Notes: generated by a model from the sequence alone, not told the origin. A stretch of DNA of 64,000 nt from JAOXRU01 sp965247735 (GCA_965247735.1 CBDFHN010000002.1:4092001-4156000), one strand, 5' to 3'; shown: positions 26,520 to 34,462, counted from the stretch's first letter. Numbers and translations are program-made.

Positions 26520-26765
26520 TTAGGATGTCTTATTTTTTAGAGGTTGTGGCTTAATATTCTGGTTATGTGTACTTATGCTAAAAAAATTGGATTTGTAGTG
26601 TTTAGAATTTCTACTCTGTAAAGTTTCTTGACTTTGCGAAATAATAAGTATAGCTATAGTATTATATAACTATACTTTGTTGAATATTGGCTGTATGTTT
26701 TTTATATTTGAGTAGGTATAGTAGAAATAAATTCCATATGACGATTATTAACTAGTCGTGTGCCA
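26520..26765 (+). repeat. Dispersed repeat modules M plus B before yitT-like gene
   Basis: Module M (26527-26622: TTTTTTAGAGGTTGTGGC, ATTCTGGTTATGTG, CTTATGCTAAAAAA, TTGGATTTGTAGTGTTTAG) is followed by module B (26623-26765: CTTTGCGAAATAATAAGTAT, AGCTATAGTATTATATAAC, TTGAATATTGGCTGTATG, TTTTTTATATTTGAG, TAGTAGAAATAAA). Promoter box TATATTTG is at 26703-26710 with TTG at 26680-26682, 20 nt apart. The YitT start codon is 97 nt downstream. Confidence 0.8.
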
Positions 26766-26806
26766 TTTTGAGAAAACTAAAGATTAACAACTATAAAAAA
26801 AATGAT

Positions 26807-27778
26807 ATGAATCCGTTTTTTCAACAAATAATTACTGAGACAGTGAAGCGTCAGCTTAAAAAAAAGAATAAACAGATTGATGACAGAACAGTATCAAGTG
26901 AAGTAAAACTTTTTAAAATTAATATTGTCCATCACGTCAGAGATACTATTTTTGTCTTAATTGGAATTATTTCAGCTGGTTTTGGGCTCAAAGGATTCTT
27001 ATTACCTAATTTATTTATTGATGGTGGTGCCATGGGTATTTCACTATTAATATCTGAAACCACAAATGTGTCATTGTCTTTACTTATTGTAGTTGTCAAT
27101 TTCCCGTTCATAATTCTTGGGTTTTCGCAAATCGGAAAACAGTTTGCTTTTAAGAGTATTTTAGCAATTATTGGACTTGCCTTAATTGTTCATTTTATAC
27201 CTTTTCCTTTAATAACATCGGACAAATTACTTATAGCACTATTTGGTGGGTTTTTCTTAGGAGTAGGTATAGGAATGTCAATTCGTGGAGGTGCTGTTAT
27301 AGATGGGACTGAGATTATAGCTATATATTTAAGTAGAAAAACAGGATTAACAATTGGAGACGTGATATTAATTTTGAACCTTATAATATTTTCATTTGGC
27401 GCTTACATTATGTCTATCGAAATTGCATTATATGCAATACTTACATATATAGCTGCTGCAAAAACTGTAGATTTTATAATTGAAGGTGTTGAAGAATACA
27501 CTGGCATAACAATTATATCAGATAAAAGTGAAAAAATAAGGTTAATGATTACTGAAAAATTGGGGAGAGGAGTTACCATTTATATAGGTAAAGGTGGATA
27601 TGGAACAAAAGGTCATAATTTAAAACAAATTGACATTCTTTATACTGTTATAACTAGACTTGAGATTTCAAGACTTCGTATGGAAATTAATAAAATTGAC
27701 TCCGATTCATTTATCATAATGAATAGTATAAAGGATACAAGAGGAGGAATGATAAAGAAACGGCCCTTAGAAAAATAA
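26807..27778 (+). CDS. YitT family (DUF161/DUF2179) membrane protein
   Basis: 323 residues from ATG 26807; the longer frame begins with a TTG at 26768. A hydrophilic N-terminal stretch (about 1-45) precedes five or six membrane helices including the YitT signature LLPNLFIDGGAMGISLL and a later IRGGAVIDGTEIIAIYLSRKTGLTIGDVILILN. A C-terminal soluble DUF2179 domain (about 230-315) has EYTGITIISDKSEKIR and RGVTIYIGKGGYG. The family is widespread; its transport role is still unclear. Its leader is a dispersed M+B repeat. Confidence 0.88.
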   Translation: MNPFFQQIITETVKRQLKKKNKQIDDRTVSSEVKLFKINIVHHVRDTIFVLIGIISAGFGLKGFLLPNLFIDGGAMGISLLISETTNVSLSLLIVVVNFPFIILGFSQIGKQFAFKSILAIIGLALIVHFIPFPLITSDKLLIALFGGFFLGVGIGMSIRGGAVIDGTEIIAIYLSRKTGLTIGDVILILNLIIFSFGAYIMSIEIALYAILTYIAAAKTVDFIIEGVEEYTGITIISDKSEKIRLMITEKLGRGVTIYIGKGGYGTKGHNLKQIDILYTVITRLEISRLRMEINKIDSDSFIIMNSIKDTRGGMIKKRPLEK

Positions 27779-27784
27779 ATTAAT

Positions 27785-28115
27785 GGTACACAATAACTAA
27801 GTATTCGTATGGAGAGTACGAACCAATAGGAATGCCTTGTTGACTGAACCGAATAAAAATTTAATTGGCCAATTGCTATGGATTTTGAGAAGGTATTCTT
27901 GTGTTTGTTAAAGCTTTTTTTTGAAGTCTCTAAGGTAAGAATATGCTAGGTAATTAGTGCTAAAGAGCTCTTTTGTGATTTGGTTTTTCGAAATAAAAAG
28001 TATGGTTAAAGTATTATATAACGAGACTCTATTGAATATTATCTGAATGTTTTTTTATATTTGAGAGACAGACATCGTAGCTATATACCCAATGGTATGT
28101 TTAGCTAGTTGTTAG
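27785..28115 (+). repeat. Dispersed repeat modules A plus B before WYL paralogue 2
   Basis: Module A (27785-27935: AACTAAGTATTCGTATGG, TTGTTGACTGAACCGAAT, TTGGCCAATTGCTATGG, GTATTCTTGTGTTTG) then module B (about 28000-28110: ATATAACGAGACTCTATTG, ATGTTTTTTTATATTTGAG). Promoter box TATATTTG is at 28056-28063 with TTG at 28032-28034. Start codon of the WYL gene is 74 nt downstream. Confidence 0.8.
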
Positions 28116-28136
28116 ACAAGATCAGATTGGGCTAAA

Positions 28137-28841
28137 ATGGAAGACAAACCAAGAATTTCGAGATTAACTGCAATTATTACTCAACTGCAATCCAAAAGAT
28201 TGATTACTGCTAAAAACCTTGCCGAAAAACACAATGTAAGTATTAGGACAATTTATCGAGATATTCGTACACTCGAAAAATCGGGAATACCCATTATAAC
28301 TGAAGAAGGCAAAGGATATTCTATAATGGAGGGATATCACCTTCCACCTGTATTATTTACCGAAGACGAAGCCAATGCTCTAATTACTGTGGAACAGTTG
28401 GTAATTAATAATAAAGATCAATCGTTTAGCGAAAACGTTTCTAGCGCATTAGAAAAAATAAAATCCATTTTAAGATATTCTCAAAAAGGGAATGCAGATT
28501 TGTTGTCAGAAAGAATTTACTTTGGAGGCAATCAGAATGAAAAGAATACGAGTAACAATCTAATGCAAATTCAATCGGCTATAATCCATTTTAAGGTCTT
28601 AAAGATTGCCTACAATTCTTCTCAAAAAAAGAAAACTACCAGAGATATAGAGCCTTTTGCTATCTATAGTATTAATGGAAATTTTTTACTGATAGCCTAT
28701 TGTAAACTAAGAAAAGATTTTAGAGCCTTTAGGATAGATTATATCGAAACTCTTATTCCTCAGAATGAATCATTTACTCCACATAATATGACGATACAAA
28801 AGTATTTTGAAGATTATGTGCAACAACAAAAACACCCCTGA
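28137..28841 (+). CDS. WYL-domain (YafY-like) transcriptional regulator, paralogue 2
   Basis: 234 residues. HTH_11 domain RISRLTAIITQLQSKRLITAKNLAEKHNVSIRTIYRDIRTLEKSGIPI (about 5-52), wing EEGKGYSIMEGY, and a WYL domain at about 130-215 with IEPFAIYSINGNFLLIAYCKLR and FRAFRIDYI. Closest in the window to the regulator at 55337, including shared ending MTIQKYFEDY/MTLQEYFDQY. Operator site c lies just after its stop and before the DUF4345 gene, which is the probable target. Confidence 0.9.
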   Translation: MEDKPRISRLTAIITQLQSKRLITAKNLAEKHNVSIRTIYRDIRTLEKSGIPIITEEGKGYSIMEGYHLPPVLFTEDEANALITVEQLVINNKDQSFSENVSSALEKIKSILRYSQKGNADLLSERIYFGGNQNEKNTSNNLMQIQSAIIHFKVLKIAYNSSQKKKTTRDIEPFAIYSINGNFLLIAYCKLRKDFRAFRIDYIETLIPQNESFTPHNMTIQKYFEDYVQQQKHP

Positions 28842-28873
28842 CACAAGGCTGTCATAGCAGTAAAATATATTTG
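28839..28873 (+). promoter_or_regulatory. WYL-regulator operator (site c) and promoter of the DUF4345 gene
   Basis: TGACACAAGGCTGTCA (28839-28854, TGACA/TGTCA arms) and the -7 box TATATTTG (28866-28873), centre-to-G 26.5 nt. The first three bases overlap the end of the regulator gene (TGA stop at 28839-28841). Confidence 0.78.
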
Positions 28874-28902
28874 CATTATTATTAATTAAAAACAATTAAA
28901 AA

Positions 28903-29289
28903 ATGGAAATTTTCAAAATTATTACACTCTCTTTATCTGGATTATTATTACTGTTTGTTGGAATAATGAGGTTAAGCAATCCTATTAAAACATATTTAAA
29001 AAACTCAGGAATAAAGTTGGAAAAAGAAGTTAATCTCTTAAACGAAATGAGGGGAGTAAGTGCTTTGATGATGTGTGGTGGAATAATTATTTTATTAGGG
29101 ACTATTGTTTCTATATTAACTTTTACATCATTTGTTGTTGCGACCTTGATTTTTATTGGGTTTGCAATAGGTAGAATATTGAGTATTAGTAAAGACGGGA
29201 AACCTAACAAACTAATCATTCAAGGACTAATTTCCGAACTAGTTTTAGGCTCCTTAAATCTATTTTGTCTTGTTAGTACATTGATTTAA
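28903..29289 (+). CDS. DUF4345-like four-helix membrane protein
   Basis: 128 residues with four hydrophobic helices (about 5-25, 48-70, 72-92, 106-126). The segment NEMRGVSALMMCGGIIIL, with R-G-x-S-A-x-M-x-x-G-G, is the recognisable DUF4345 core. Function unknown. It follows WYL paralogue 2 by 61 nt and sits directly under operator site c; a strong terminator follows, so regulator and target form an isolated pair. Confidence 0.75.
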   Translation: MEIFKIITLSLSGLLLLFVGIMRLSNPIKTYLKNSGIKLEKEVNLLNEMRGVSALMMCGGIIILLGTIVSILTFTSFVVATLIFIGFAIGRILSISKDGKPNKLIIQGLISELVLGSLNLFCLVSTLI

Positions 29290-29296
29290 GATGTTT

Positions 29297-29370
29297 AAAA
29301 AAAAAGAGATGAGTTACAAGATTCACAATACTTTATGAGTCGATTAGTATTTATTGTCTTCTCTTTTTTT
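29297..29370 (+). terminator. Terminator after the DUF4345 gene
   Basis: Arms AAAAAAAGAGATGA and TCTTCTCTTTTTTT pair with one mismatch. The loop carries an inner stem AATACT/AGTATT. Ends in a T tract at 29364-29370. Confidence 0.75.
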
Positions 29371-29711
29371 AGTATGAAATGCCATACGTTCGAAATCTAT
29401 TTTTTTTAATACAAATACTAGATGTATGTATTTGTTGATAAATAAAATTAAAAGGATTTAGAAAAGCATCAATTTGTATAAGAAGGTTGTAGTAATAATA
29501 GAAGAAGGTAATAATGGCTCCTATAACGTCTTAATCAAGTACAGTAACGTTAATGTTTTAGCTACAATTATCTCATGATATAGATGGAAGAATTGATAGT
29601 TCCGATGGATTATCAATTCTTCAATATCATATTGCGTGCTCAGAATCCTTTATGTTGTTTTATTCTCAACTATATAAATAAAATTCCCTAGAAATAAGTG
29701 TGTCTTCCCTC

Positions 29712-29775
29712 ATTTATATATCTTTAATCAAAAATATGGAGTTCGTGTGCAGATTTATGTTGGTTGTAATTATGG
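29712..29775 (+). repeat. R2-type leader repeat
   Basis: TTATATATCTTTAATC, AAAAATATGGAGTTCGTGTG and CAGATTTATGTTGG in order. The match to 57222-57275 (CATATCTTTAATT, AAAATATGGAGTTTGCACAC, AGACTCCGG) is close. The region from the preceding terminator (29371) to here has no gene. Confidence 0.6.
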
Positions 29776-29799
29776 CGAACTGTACAACAAATAAAACAA

Positions 29800-30051
29800 A
29801 TGAAAGAAAAGAAATTGTAAGAATTAACTAATGAAGAGCTTTTAAAAGTGGCTAAGAAAATGAAATCAACAGCAACAATAAACGCTACATTAATTGGAGT
29901 ATTAATTGGAATTTTGATTTATAGTATTGCAGTTAATAATTTTGGTTTCTTTACTTTAATACTGTTATTTGGGATATATAAATTGGTGAATAATTCTGAA
30001 TATAATAAAGAAGAGATTGAAAGCCTTTTAAAAGAGCGCAATTTAAAGTAA
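29800..30051 (+). pseudogene. Small two-helix membrane protein gene with an in-frame stop near its start
   Basis: ATG 29800 opens MKEKKL, then TAA (29818-29820) interrupts, and the same frame continues ELTNEELLK into VAKKMKSTATINATLIGVL and on to KERNLK at 30051. The reading ELTNEELLKxAKKMK is coherent protein sequence upstream of the GTG at 29848, so the stop looks like a nonsense mutation rather than the natural boundary. Translation from GTG 29848 or ATG 29860 would still give a 63-67-residue protein with two helices (LIGVLIGILIYSIAV and FGFFTLILLFGIYKLV). The DUF3667 gene begins 6 nt later. Confidence 0.6.
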
Positions 30052-30057
30052 AGGTTA

Positions 30058-30771
30058 ATGAATATTTGTAAAAATTGTAAAGCGGAAGTAGTTCAAAACT
30101 ATTGTTCAAATTGCGGAATTCCAGCTAAATTAACTAGAATTAATGGGCAATATATATTTAATGAAATTGGAAGTGTTTTAAATTTTGATAAAGGAATATT
30201 ATATACAATTCGAGAATTAATTTTACGACCAGGAAAAACAATAAGACAATTTATACAAGAAGATAGAAACCGATTAGTTAAGCCAATAGTTTTTATAATT
30301 GTATGCTCGTTGGTTTATTCTATTATCCAAGAAATATTTAATTTTGAAGATGGATATGTAGGCTACTCTTTTGAAAAAAATACGGCAATAGCTTCTATTT
30401 TTGATTGGGTTTCCAAAAACTATGGCTATTCTAATATTTTAATGGGAATCTTTATTGCCTTTTGGATAAAAATATTCTTTAAAAAATACAGCTACAATTT
30501 CTATGAAATACTAATCCTTTTATGTTTCGTTATGGGGATTGGAATGTTGTTATTTGCTTTTTTTGGAATTGCTGATAGCTTAGTTAATTTAAAAATAATT
30601 GATAAAGGTTACTTATTAGGGATTCTTTATATTTTATGGGCAATTATACAGTTTTTTGACAAAAAGAAATTTATGAACTATCCAAAAGCAATACTTTCAT
30701 ACTTTTTAGGAATGTTGACATTTATGACTGCAATATATGTATTAGGAGGTATAATTGATTGGATCAATTAA
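30058..30771 (+). CDS. DUF3667 membrane protein with zinc ribbon
   Basis: 237 residues. The N-terminal zinc ribbon is CKNCKAEVVQNYCSNCG (cysteines 4, 7, 16 and 19), followed by the DUF3667 landmark FDKGILYTIRELILRPGKTIRQFIQEDRNRLVKPIVF (L-x-x-P-G-x-x-I-R-x-(F/Y)-I) and about five membrane helices. The ribbon plus membrane arrangement is typical of this Bacteroidota family of unknown function. It follows a small membrane protein gene by 6 nt. Confidence 0.88.
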   Translation: MNICKNCKAEVVQNYCSNCGIPAKLTRINGQYIFNEIGSVLNFDKGILYTIRELILRPGKTIRQFIQEDRNRLVKPIVFIIVCSLVYSIIQEIFNFEDGYVGYSFEKNTAIASIFDWVSKNYGYSNILMGIFIAFWIKIFFKKYSYNFYEILILLCFVMGIGMLLFAFFGIADSLVNLKIIDKGYLLGILYILWAIIQFFDKKKFMNYPKAILSYFLGMLTFMTAIYVLGGIIDWIN

Positions 30772-30774
30772 AAA

Positions 30775-31118
30775 GCTATAGCTAATAACTTCGCATTCTT
30801 GTGGTGTTTATTAAAGCTTCTTTTTGGAGGTATTTAATACAAATAAGCTGTGTATAGCGACTAAAGTATTGTCTTGTGATAGGGGTTGTTTGTGACTATC
30901 GATACGGGACAATATTATGTTTACTTACCCTAAAAAAAAGTAGATTTGTAGTGTTTATAATTTCTGCTTTGTAAAGCTTCTCGACTTTGCGAAGCAAAAA
31001 GTATGGCTATAGTATTATATAACTATACTTTGTTGAATATTGGCTGTATGTTTTTTATATTTGGGTAAGTATAGTAGAAATTGACGTATATGGCTGTTAT
31101 TAACTAGTTGTATGTAAT
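30775..31118 (+). repeat. Dispersed repeat modules A (part), M and B before LytTR paralogue 2
   Basis: A partial module A (30775-30850: AATAACTTCGCATTCTTGTG, GTGTTTATTAAAGCTTCTTT) is followed by module M (30895-30990) and the best-preserved module B (30985-31118). Module B contains the inverted repeat GCTTC...GAAGC, the arms TATAGT/ACTATA, TTGAATATTGGCTGTATG and TTTTTTATATTTGGG. The -7 box TATATTTG is at 31056-31063 with TTG at 31033-31035, 20 nt apart. The LytTR start codon is 74 nt downstream. Confidence 0.82.
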
Positions 31119-31136
31119 GCTGAATAATCCTGAAAT

Positions 31137-32033
31137 ATGACTAGAGCTTTCATAAAACCATATCCTTTTTTATTCTCTATAAAACGAAATTTAATTATTG
31201 CTGTATCAGTAGGGATACTAATTAGTACTATAACTTATTTGATTTCAGATGATAGAATTATTCAAGAATCTTTAATTATATCAAAAACATCCCTATCTCT
31301 TCTTTTTGGTTTTATTACTTTTTCCTGTATTATTTTAATTTTTCAAATACTACCAAGATTATTTTTTTCTGAAACTGTAAAAGAAAATTGGACAATTTTA
31401 AAAGAACTAGGTATTACATCCTTATTACTTGGGATAATTATAATATCAAATTTTTGCTCATTACTACTTATTTCGAGAGAGCCTTCTACAATTTTAACTA
31501 TTAATATTTTTTTAGAAGTGGTTATTTCTGGGATAATTATTGGTCTCATTCCTTCGGCAATTGTAGTTTGGGCAAATTATACTATTAAATTAAAAGAAAA
31601 TCTAAAACAAGTTGAACAACACAATAAAAAGCTCCAAAAAGTATTGCAATTTCAAAAAAACGATGATATAACTATTAGTATTCCTTCTGATAATAAAACC
31701 GAAACTATTTGTTTTAATCCAAAGGATTTATTATTTATAAAATCTGATGGTAACTATATTGAGATTTATTTAAATGAATCAGACGAAATAAATAAATTGA
31801 TCCATAGAGCTTCTCTACAAGCAATTGAAAAAAAACTAAGTGTTCATCCTGGCATTATTCGTACCCACCGGTCTTACATAGTTAATTGCATTAACATTAA
31901 ATCATCTAAAGGAACAGCTCGTAATTATCTATTATTTTTCTCCAATATAGAGCAAAGTATTCCTGTTGCGCGTAATAAATTTAAGGCATTCAATGAGACT
32001 ATTCAAAGCTTAAAGACCATTCAAAACAAATAG
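31137..32033 (+). CDS. Membrane-anchored LytTR DNA-binding protein, paralogue 2
   Basis: 298 residues. Four hydrophobic helices (about 18-35, 50-72, 86-106, 120-146), a short coiled segment LKENLKQVEQHNKKLQKVLQ, then a LytTR domain (about 185-290): CFNPKDLLFIKSDGNYIEIYL and HRASLQAIEKKLSVHPGIIRTHRSYIVNCINI, with the T-H-R-S-Y-I-V-N core. No receiver domain. It is about 7 kb from paralogue 1 and its promoter region is a full dispersed repeat. Its likely target is the following lipoprotein/barrel pair. Confidence 0.9.
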   Translation: MTRAFIKPYPFLFSIKRNLIIAVSVGILISTITYLISDDRIIQESLIISKTSLSLLFGFITFSCIILIFQILPRLFFSETVKENWTILKELGITSLLLGIIIISNFCSLLLISREPSTILTINIFLEVVISGIIIGLIPSAIVVWANYTIKLKENLKQVEQHNKKLQKVLQFQKNDDITISIPSDNKTETICFNPKDLLFIKSDGNYIEIYLNESDEINKLIHRASLQAIEKKLSVHPGIIRTHRSYIVNCINIKSSKGTARNYLLFFSNIEQSIPVARNKFKAFNETIQSLKTIQNK

Positions 32034-32116
32034 ACGCCCATTCAAAACAACCCTTATTTATATTGATGTTTATTGAAAACACTGTAGGTATTTTTGCCTT
32101 TCAATAATCAATAAAT

Positions 32117-32926
32117 ATGATAATTATGAAAAAAATGTTTGGCCAAATAGGCCATTTGATAATTCTGCTAGCAATAGTTTCAGGTTGTCAAAAAGAAGAT
32201 ATGGATGCTATTGAAAATTCCAATGCATATTCAATTAACTCTTCTTATACAGGGAATGAATATAATCTTCAAATACTATATCCCAAAAAATATGATTCCT
32301 CTGTAGCATATCAAACAGTTTACTTGTTGGACGGCGGGTGGTATTTTAATGAACTAGCAGAAGTTGTGAAATCAAAATATGCTTCTGAAATTATACTTAT
32401 AGGCATTGGCTACAAAAATGATAATAAAAGAAATACTGATTATTCATACCCTGCAGATAGTTATCTATCAAATTCTGGTGGCGGAAAAAAATACCTACAG
32501 TTCCTTAATAATGAATTGATTCCTTTTATTGAAAATGATCTTTCAATAAAATCTTTAGAAAAAACTTTATGTGGACATTCATTAGGAGGATATTTTGCAT
32601 TATATCAATTATTACAACAAGACTACCCAAGCCCTTTTGATAACATCGTGACTGCGAGTCCCAGTTTATTTTGGTCAGAAGCATATATTCTTGACTTGGA
32701 AAATCAGTACAACAACGCTAATGACACATTAAATATTAAATTATACAATACAATGGGAGACCTTGAAGGGGTAACTATGAACACGATGTTTGATGCTTTC
32801 AATCATAAAATTGAAAGTAGAAATTATATTGACTTATCATTTGAATACAAAAGACGTAATAAAACGTCCCATAACAATAATCCGATTAAAAGTTTTGACG
32901 AAGGCATTTCGTTTATTTTAAATTAA
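32117..32926 (+). CDS. Esterase-D-like alpha/beta hydrolase lipoprotein
   Basis: 269 residues. ATGs at 32117, 32126 and 32135 are in frame; MKKMFGQIGHLIILLAIVSG from 32126 gives the most typical lipoprotein signal (lipobox VSGC). The fold is the putative esterase family: strand AYQTVYLLDGGWYF, GIGYKNDNKRNTDYSY, the nucleophile elbow LCGHSLGGYFALY (G-H-S-L-G-G) and a late histidine region RNKTSHNNNPI. Such enzymes include siderophore esterases, which fits an outer-envelope lipoprotein. It may be regulated by the preceding LytTR protein. Confidence 0.85.
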   Translation: MIIMKKMFGQIGHLIILLAIVSGCQKEDMDAIENSNAYSINSSYTGNEYNLQILYPKKYDSSVAYQTVYLLDGGWYFNELAEVVKSKYASEIILIGIGYKNDNKRNTDYSYPADSYLSNSGGGKKYLQFLNNELIPFIENDLSIKSLEKTLCGHSLGGYFALYQLLQQDYPSPFDNIVTASPSLFWSEAYILDLENQYNNANDTLNIKLYNTMGDLEGVTMNTMFDAFNHKIESRNYIDLSFEYKRRNKTSHNNNPIKSFDEGISFILN

Positions 32927-32933
32927 AATAAAT

Positions 32934-33539
32934 ATGAGAAAAAATATAATTGCACTATCCTTGGTGTTCTTGATACAATTGTCATTATTTGGACAAGATA
33001 AAAAAACAAAAAAATGGCTACCCCAACTTAACCGGATAGAACTATTTGGAACGTATGAATTATTTGGTGGTGGCTATGGTTTCATTGCAAAGGGGAAAAC
33101 ACAAATTTTAAACAAAAAGCATTTTGAATTTTATCACGGCATAGCTTATCAGCAAAGTCGCCAATTTAGAACAGATAAGCTACTAACGGGGATTAAAGGT
33201 CATAATAGTGATCTTGGGATATATTGGATATTTGATATGATAATTTATCCTTTTAAAAATAAAAAAGTTTTTACAAGTTTAGAATCATATATCGGACCAA
33301 CGATCATAAAGTCTGAAGGAACACTTGATTTACCCAAATATAATATTCATGAAAGCTATTCAAATAGGTACACTTATCTAAATTATGGAATAACACAAAG
33401 TATAGGATATAACTTTGGAAAAATAAGTGCTAGTGCTTTCACAATGGTGTCCCTAAAGGGTTTTATAGACAGTGGTAGAACAAGACCAGGAGATTCTGAT
33501 TCTAAAATTTTCCTTGGTATTAACTTAGTTATAGAATAA
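32934..33539 (+). CDS. Exported beta-rich hypothetical protein
   Basis: 201 residues with a signal peptide (about 1-20, ending LSLFGQ). The mature part alternates polar and aromatic residues and ends with a strand-like KIFLGINLVIE, consistent with a small outer-membrane beta-barrel or a porin-like fold (DUF3575-like proteins look similar). It begins 7 nt after the esterase stop, so the two are cotranscribed. No enzyme motif was seen. Confidence 0.6.
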   Translation: MRKNIIALSLVFLIQLSLFGQDKKTKKWLPQLNRIELFGTYELFGGGYGFIAKGKTQILNKKHFEFYHGIAYQQSRQFRTDKLLTGIKGHNSDLGIYWIFDMIIYPFKNKKVFTSLESYIGPTIIKSEGTLDLPKYNIHESYSNRYTYLNYGITQSIGYNFGKISASAFTMVSLKGFIDSGRTRPGDSDSKIFLGINLVIE

Positions 33540-33601
33540 AAGCAATGAAATAAATTAATTGGATGTATTAGAAAATAGATACACACAACAAAATGTTGTC
33601 C

Positions 33602-33637
33602 AAAAAAGAGCAAACCCTCAAAGTTTGCTTTTTTTTA
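33602..33637 (+). terminator. Terminator after the esterase operon
   Basis: AAAAAAGAGCAAAC and GTTTGCTTTTTTTT form a stem around CCTCAAA, ending in eight Ts. Confidence 0.85.
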
Positions 33638-33689
33638 TTGTTTAACCGAAATATAATGCGTTTTTTAGCGCCTTTTAATTATCTACACT

Positions 33690-34020
33690 AGGTTCCTAAA
33701 CTAAGATTACCTTCAAGGTTAATTGAAATTGTTTATCAAGAAAACTCAATAACAACATTATTGGTTTCTTTAAACGGAGGCTGGTAGATTTCTTTTAGAA
33801 TCAATAATGCGAGTTAAATCATTTGAAATATTCTTAATTTCAAAAGGCATATTTTTATCTAATTTTGAAACTGGACTTTATTCAAAAGATGGCATAGGTT
33901 TATATGAAAAACTCGGATATTCAATTTGTGTAGAATTCGGAATTTATAAAGATGATCAATTGTGTATTTTATAGAGAAAAAGTTGAATACCATAAAAAAA
34001 AACTAGCTAAGCCTAGAAGA
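33690..34020 (+). pseudogene. GNAT acetyltransferase remnant
   Basis: Two in-frame-broken pieces read as GNAT. The first (about 33699-33788) gives RLPSRLIEIVYQENSITTLL then VSLNGGW and a stop. The second, ATG 33807 to TAG 33974, contains FETGLYSKDGIGLYEKLGYS, the (L/F)-E-T-G...x-x-x-G-L-Y-x-x-L-G-Y beta6-beta7 signature. A frame shift then continues with YREKVEYHKKKLA up to about 34020. The N-terminal domain is missing, and stops and shifts show decay. Confidence 0.65.
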
Positions 34021-34044
34021 ACCAATTAGCAGAAAAAAACTATC

Positions 34045-34091
34045 AAATAAGTCTAACTAACTCTGATGCTAGGTTAGTGGCTTATTTTATT
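34045..34091 (+). terminator. Hairpin after the GNAT remnant
   Basis: AAATAAGTCTAACTAA and the complementary TTAGTGGCTTATTT form an imperfect stem. Ends TTATTTTATT. Confidence 0.55.
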
Positions 34092-34283
34092 ATGTTGTTA
34101 GTATAGGTTGTTTATTGTAAAAATGTCAAAAGAGTATTAAAATAAGAGTAGATTGTTACAATGTTCAGGACAAGATAGGCACAGTAAGAAGGTGTATTAA
34201 TAGACAGTAAGATTTTTTTGCAAAAACAAGATTAAAATGTATCCTTTTTAGGTGTTTTGAGTCTACATTGTAAACCTTAAGAT

Positions 34284-34412
34284 ATGATGAATACCAATAA
34301 AAATAAATGTATATGTACCAAGTGTGAGTGTACAACATGTAATTGCATAAACTGTTTGCAAAACAATTGCCCATGCGAAAAATGTAACTGTAATAACTGT
34401 TCTTGTTGTTAA
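34284..34412 (+). CDS. Metallothionein-like cysteine-rich small protein (42 aa)
   Basis: ATG 34284 to TAA 34410-34412. Of 42 residues, 14 are cysteine, in a regular run: C-x-C-x-x-C-x-C-x-x-C-x-C-x-x-C, a 4-residue gap, then C-x-C-x-x-C-x-C-x-x-C-x-C-C. The remainder is N, K, T and E with almost no hydrophobic residues, the composition of a metal-thiolate cluster protein. It does not match the classic SmtA/BmtA layout (no histidines or aromatic residues). The gene is 50 nt before sigZ, with a 10-bp hairpin (34423-34449) between. It probably buffers zinc, copper or cadmium; that is inference. Confidence 0.7.
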   Translation: MMNTNKNKCICTKCECTTCNCINCLQNNCPCEKCNCNNCSCC

Positions 34413-34422
34413 AAAAAAGAAT

Positions 34423-34449
34423 AAAGGGTTGAGTAGAAATCAGCCCTTT
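34423..34449 (+). terminator. Hairpin between the cysteine-rich gene and sigZ
   Basis: 10-bp arms AAAGGGTTGA (34423-34432) and TCAGCCCTTT (34440-34449) pair completely with one G-T pair, 7-nt loop, then TTAGAG. With only TTTT at the end it may be a partial terminator or attenuator setting the sigZ level. Confidence 0.6.
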
Positions 34450-34462
34450 TAGAGCTAATATA

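Noticed and set aside
34165..34374. 69-codon minus-strand frame opposite the cysteine-rich gene
   Set aside because: It is the antisense shadow of the CxC-rich frame, rich in Y and F from TGT/TGC complements, and lies against the transcription direction of the region.
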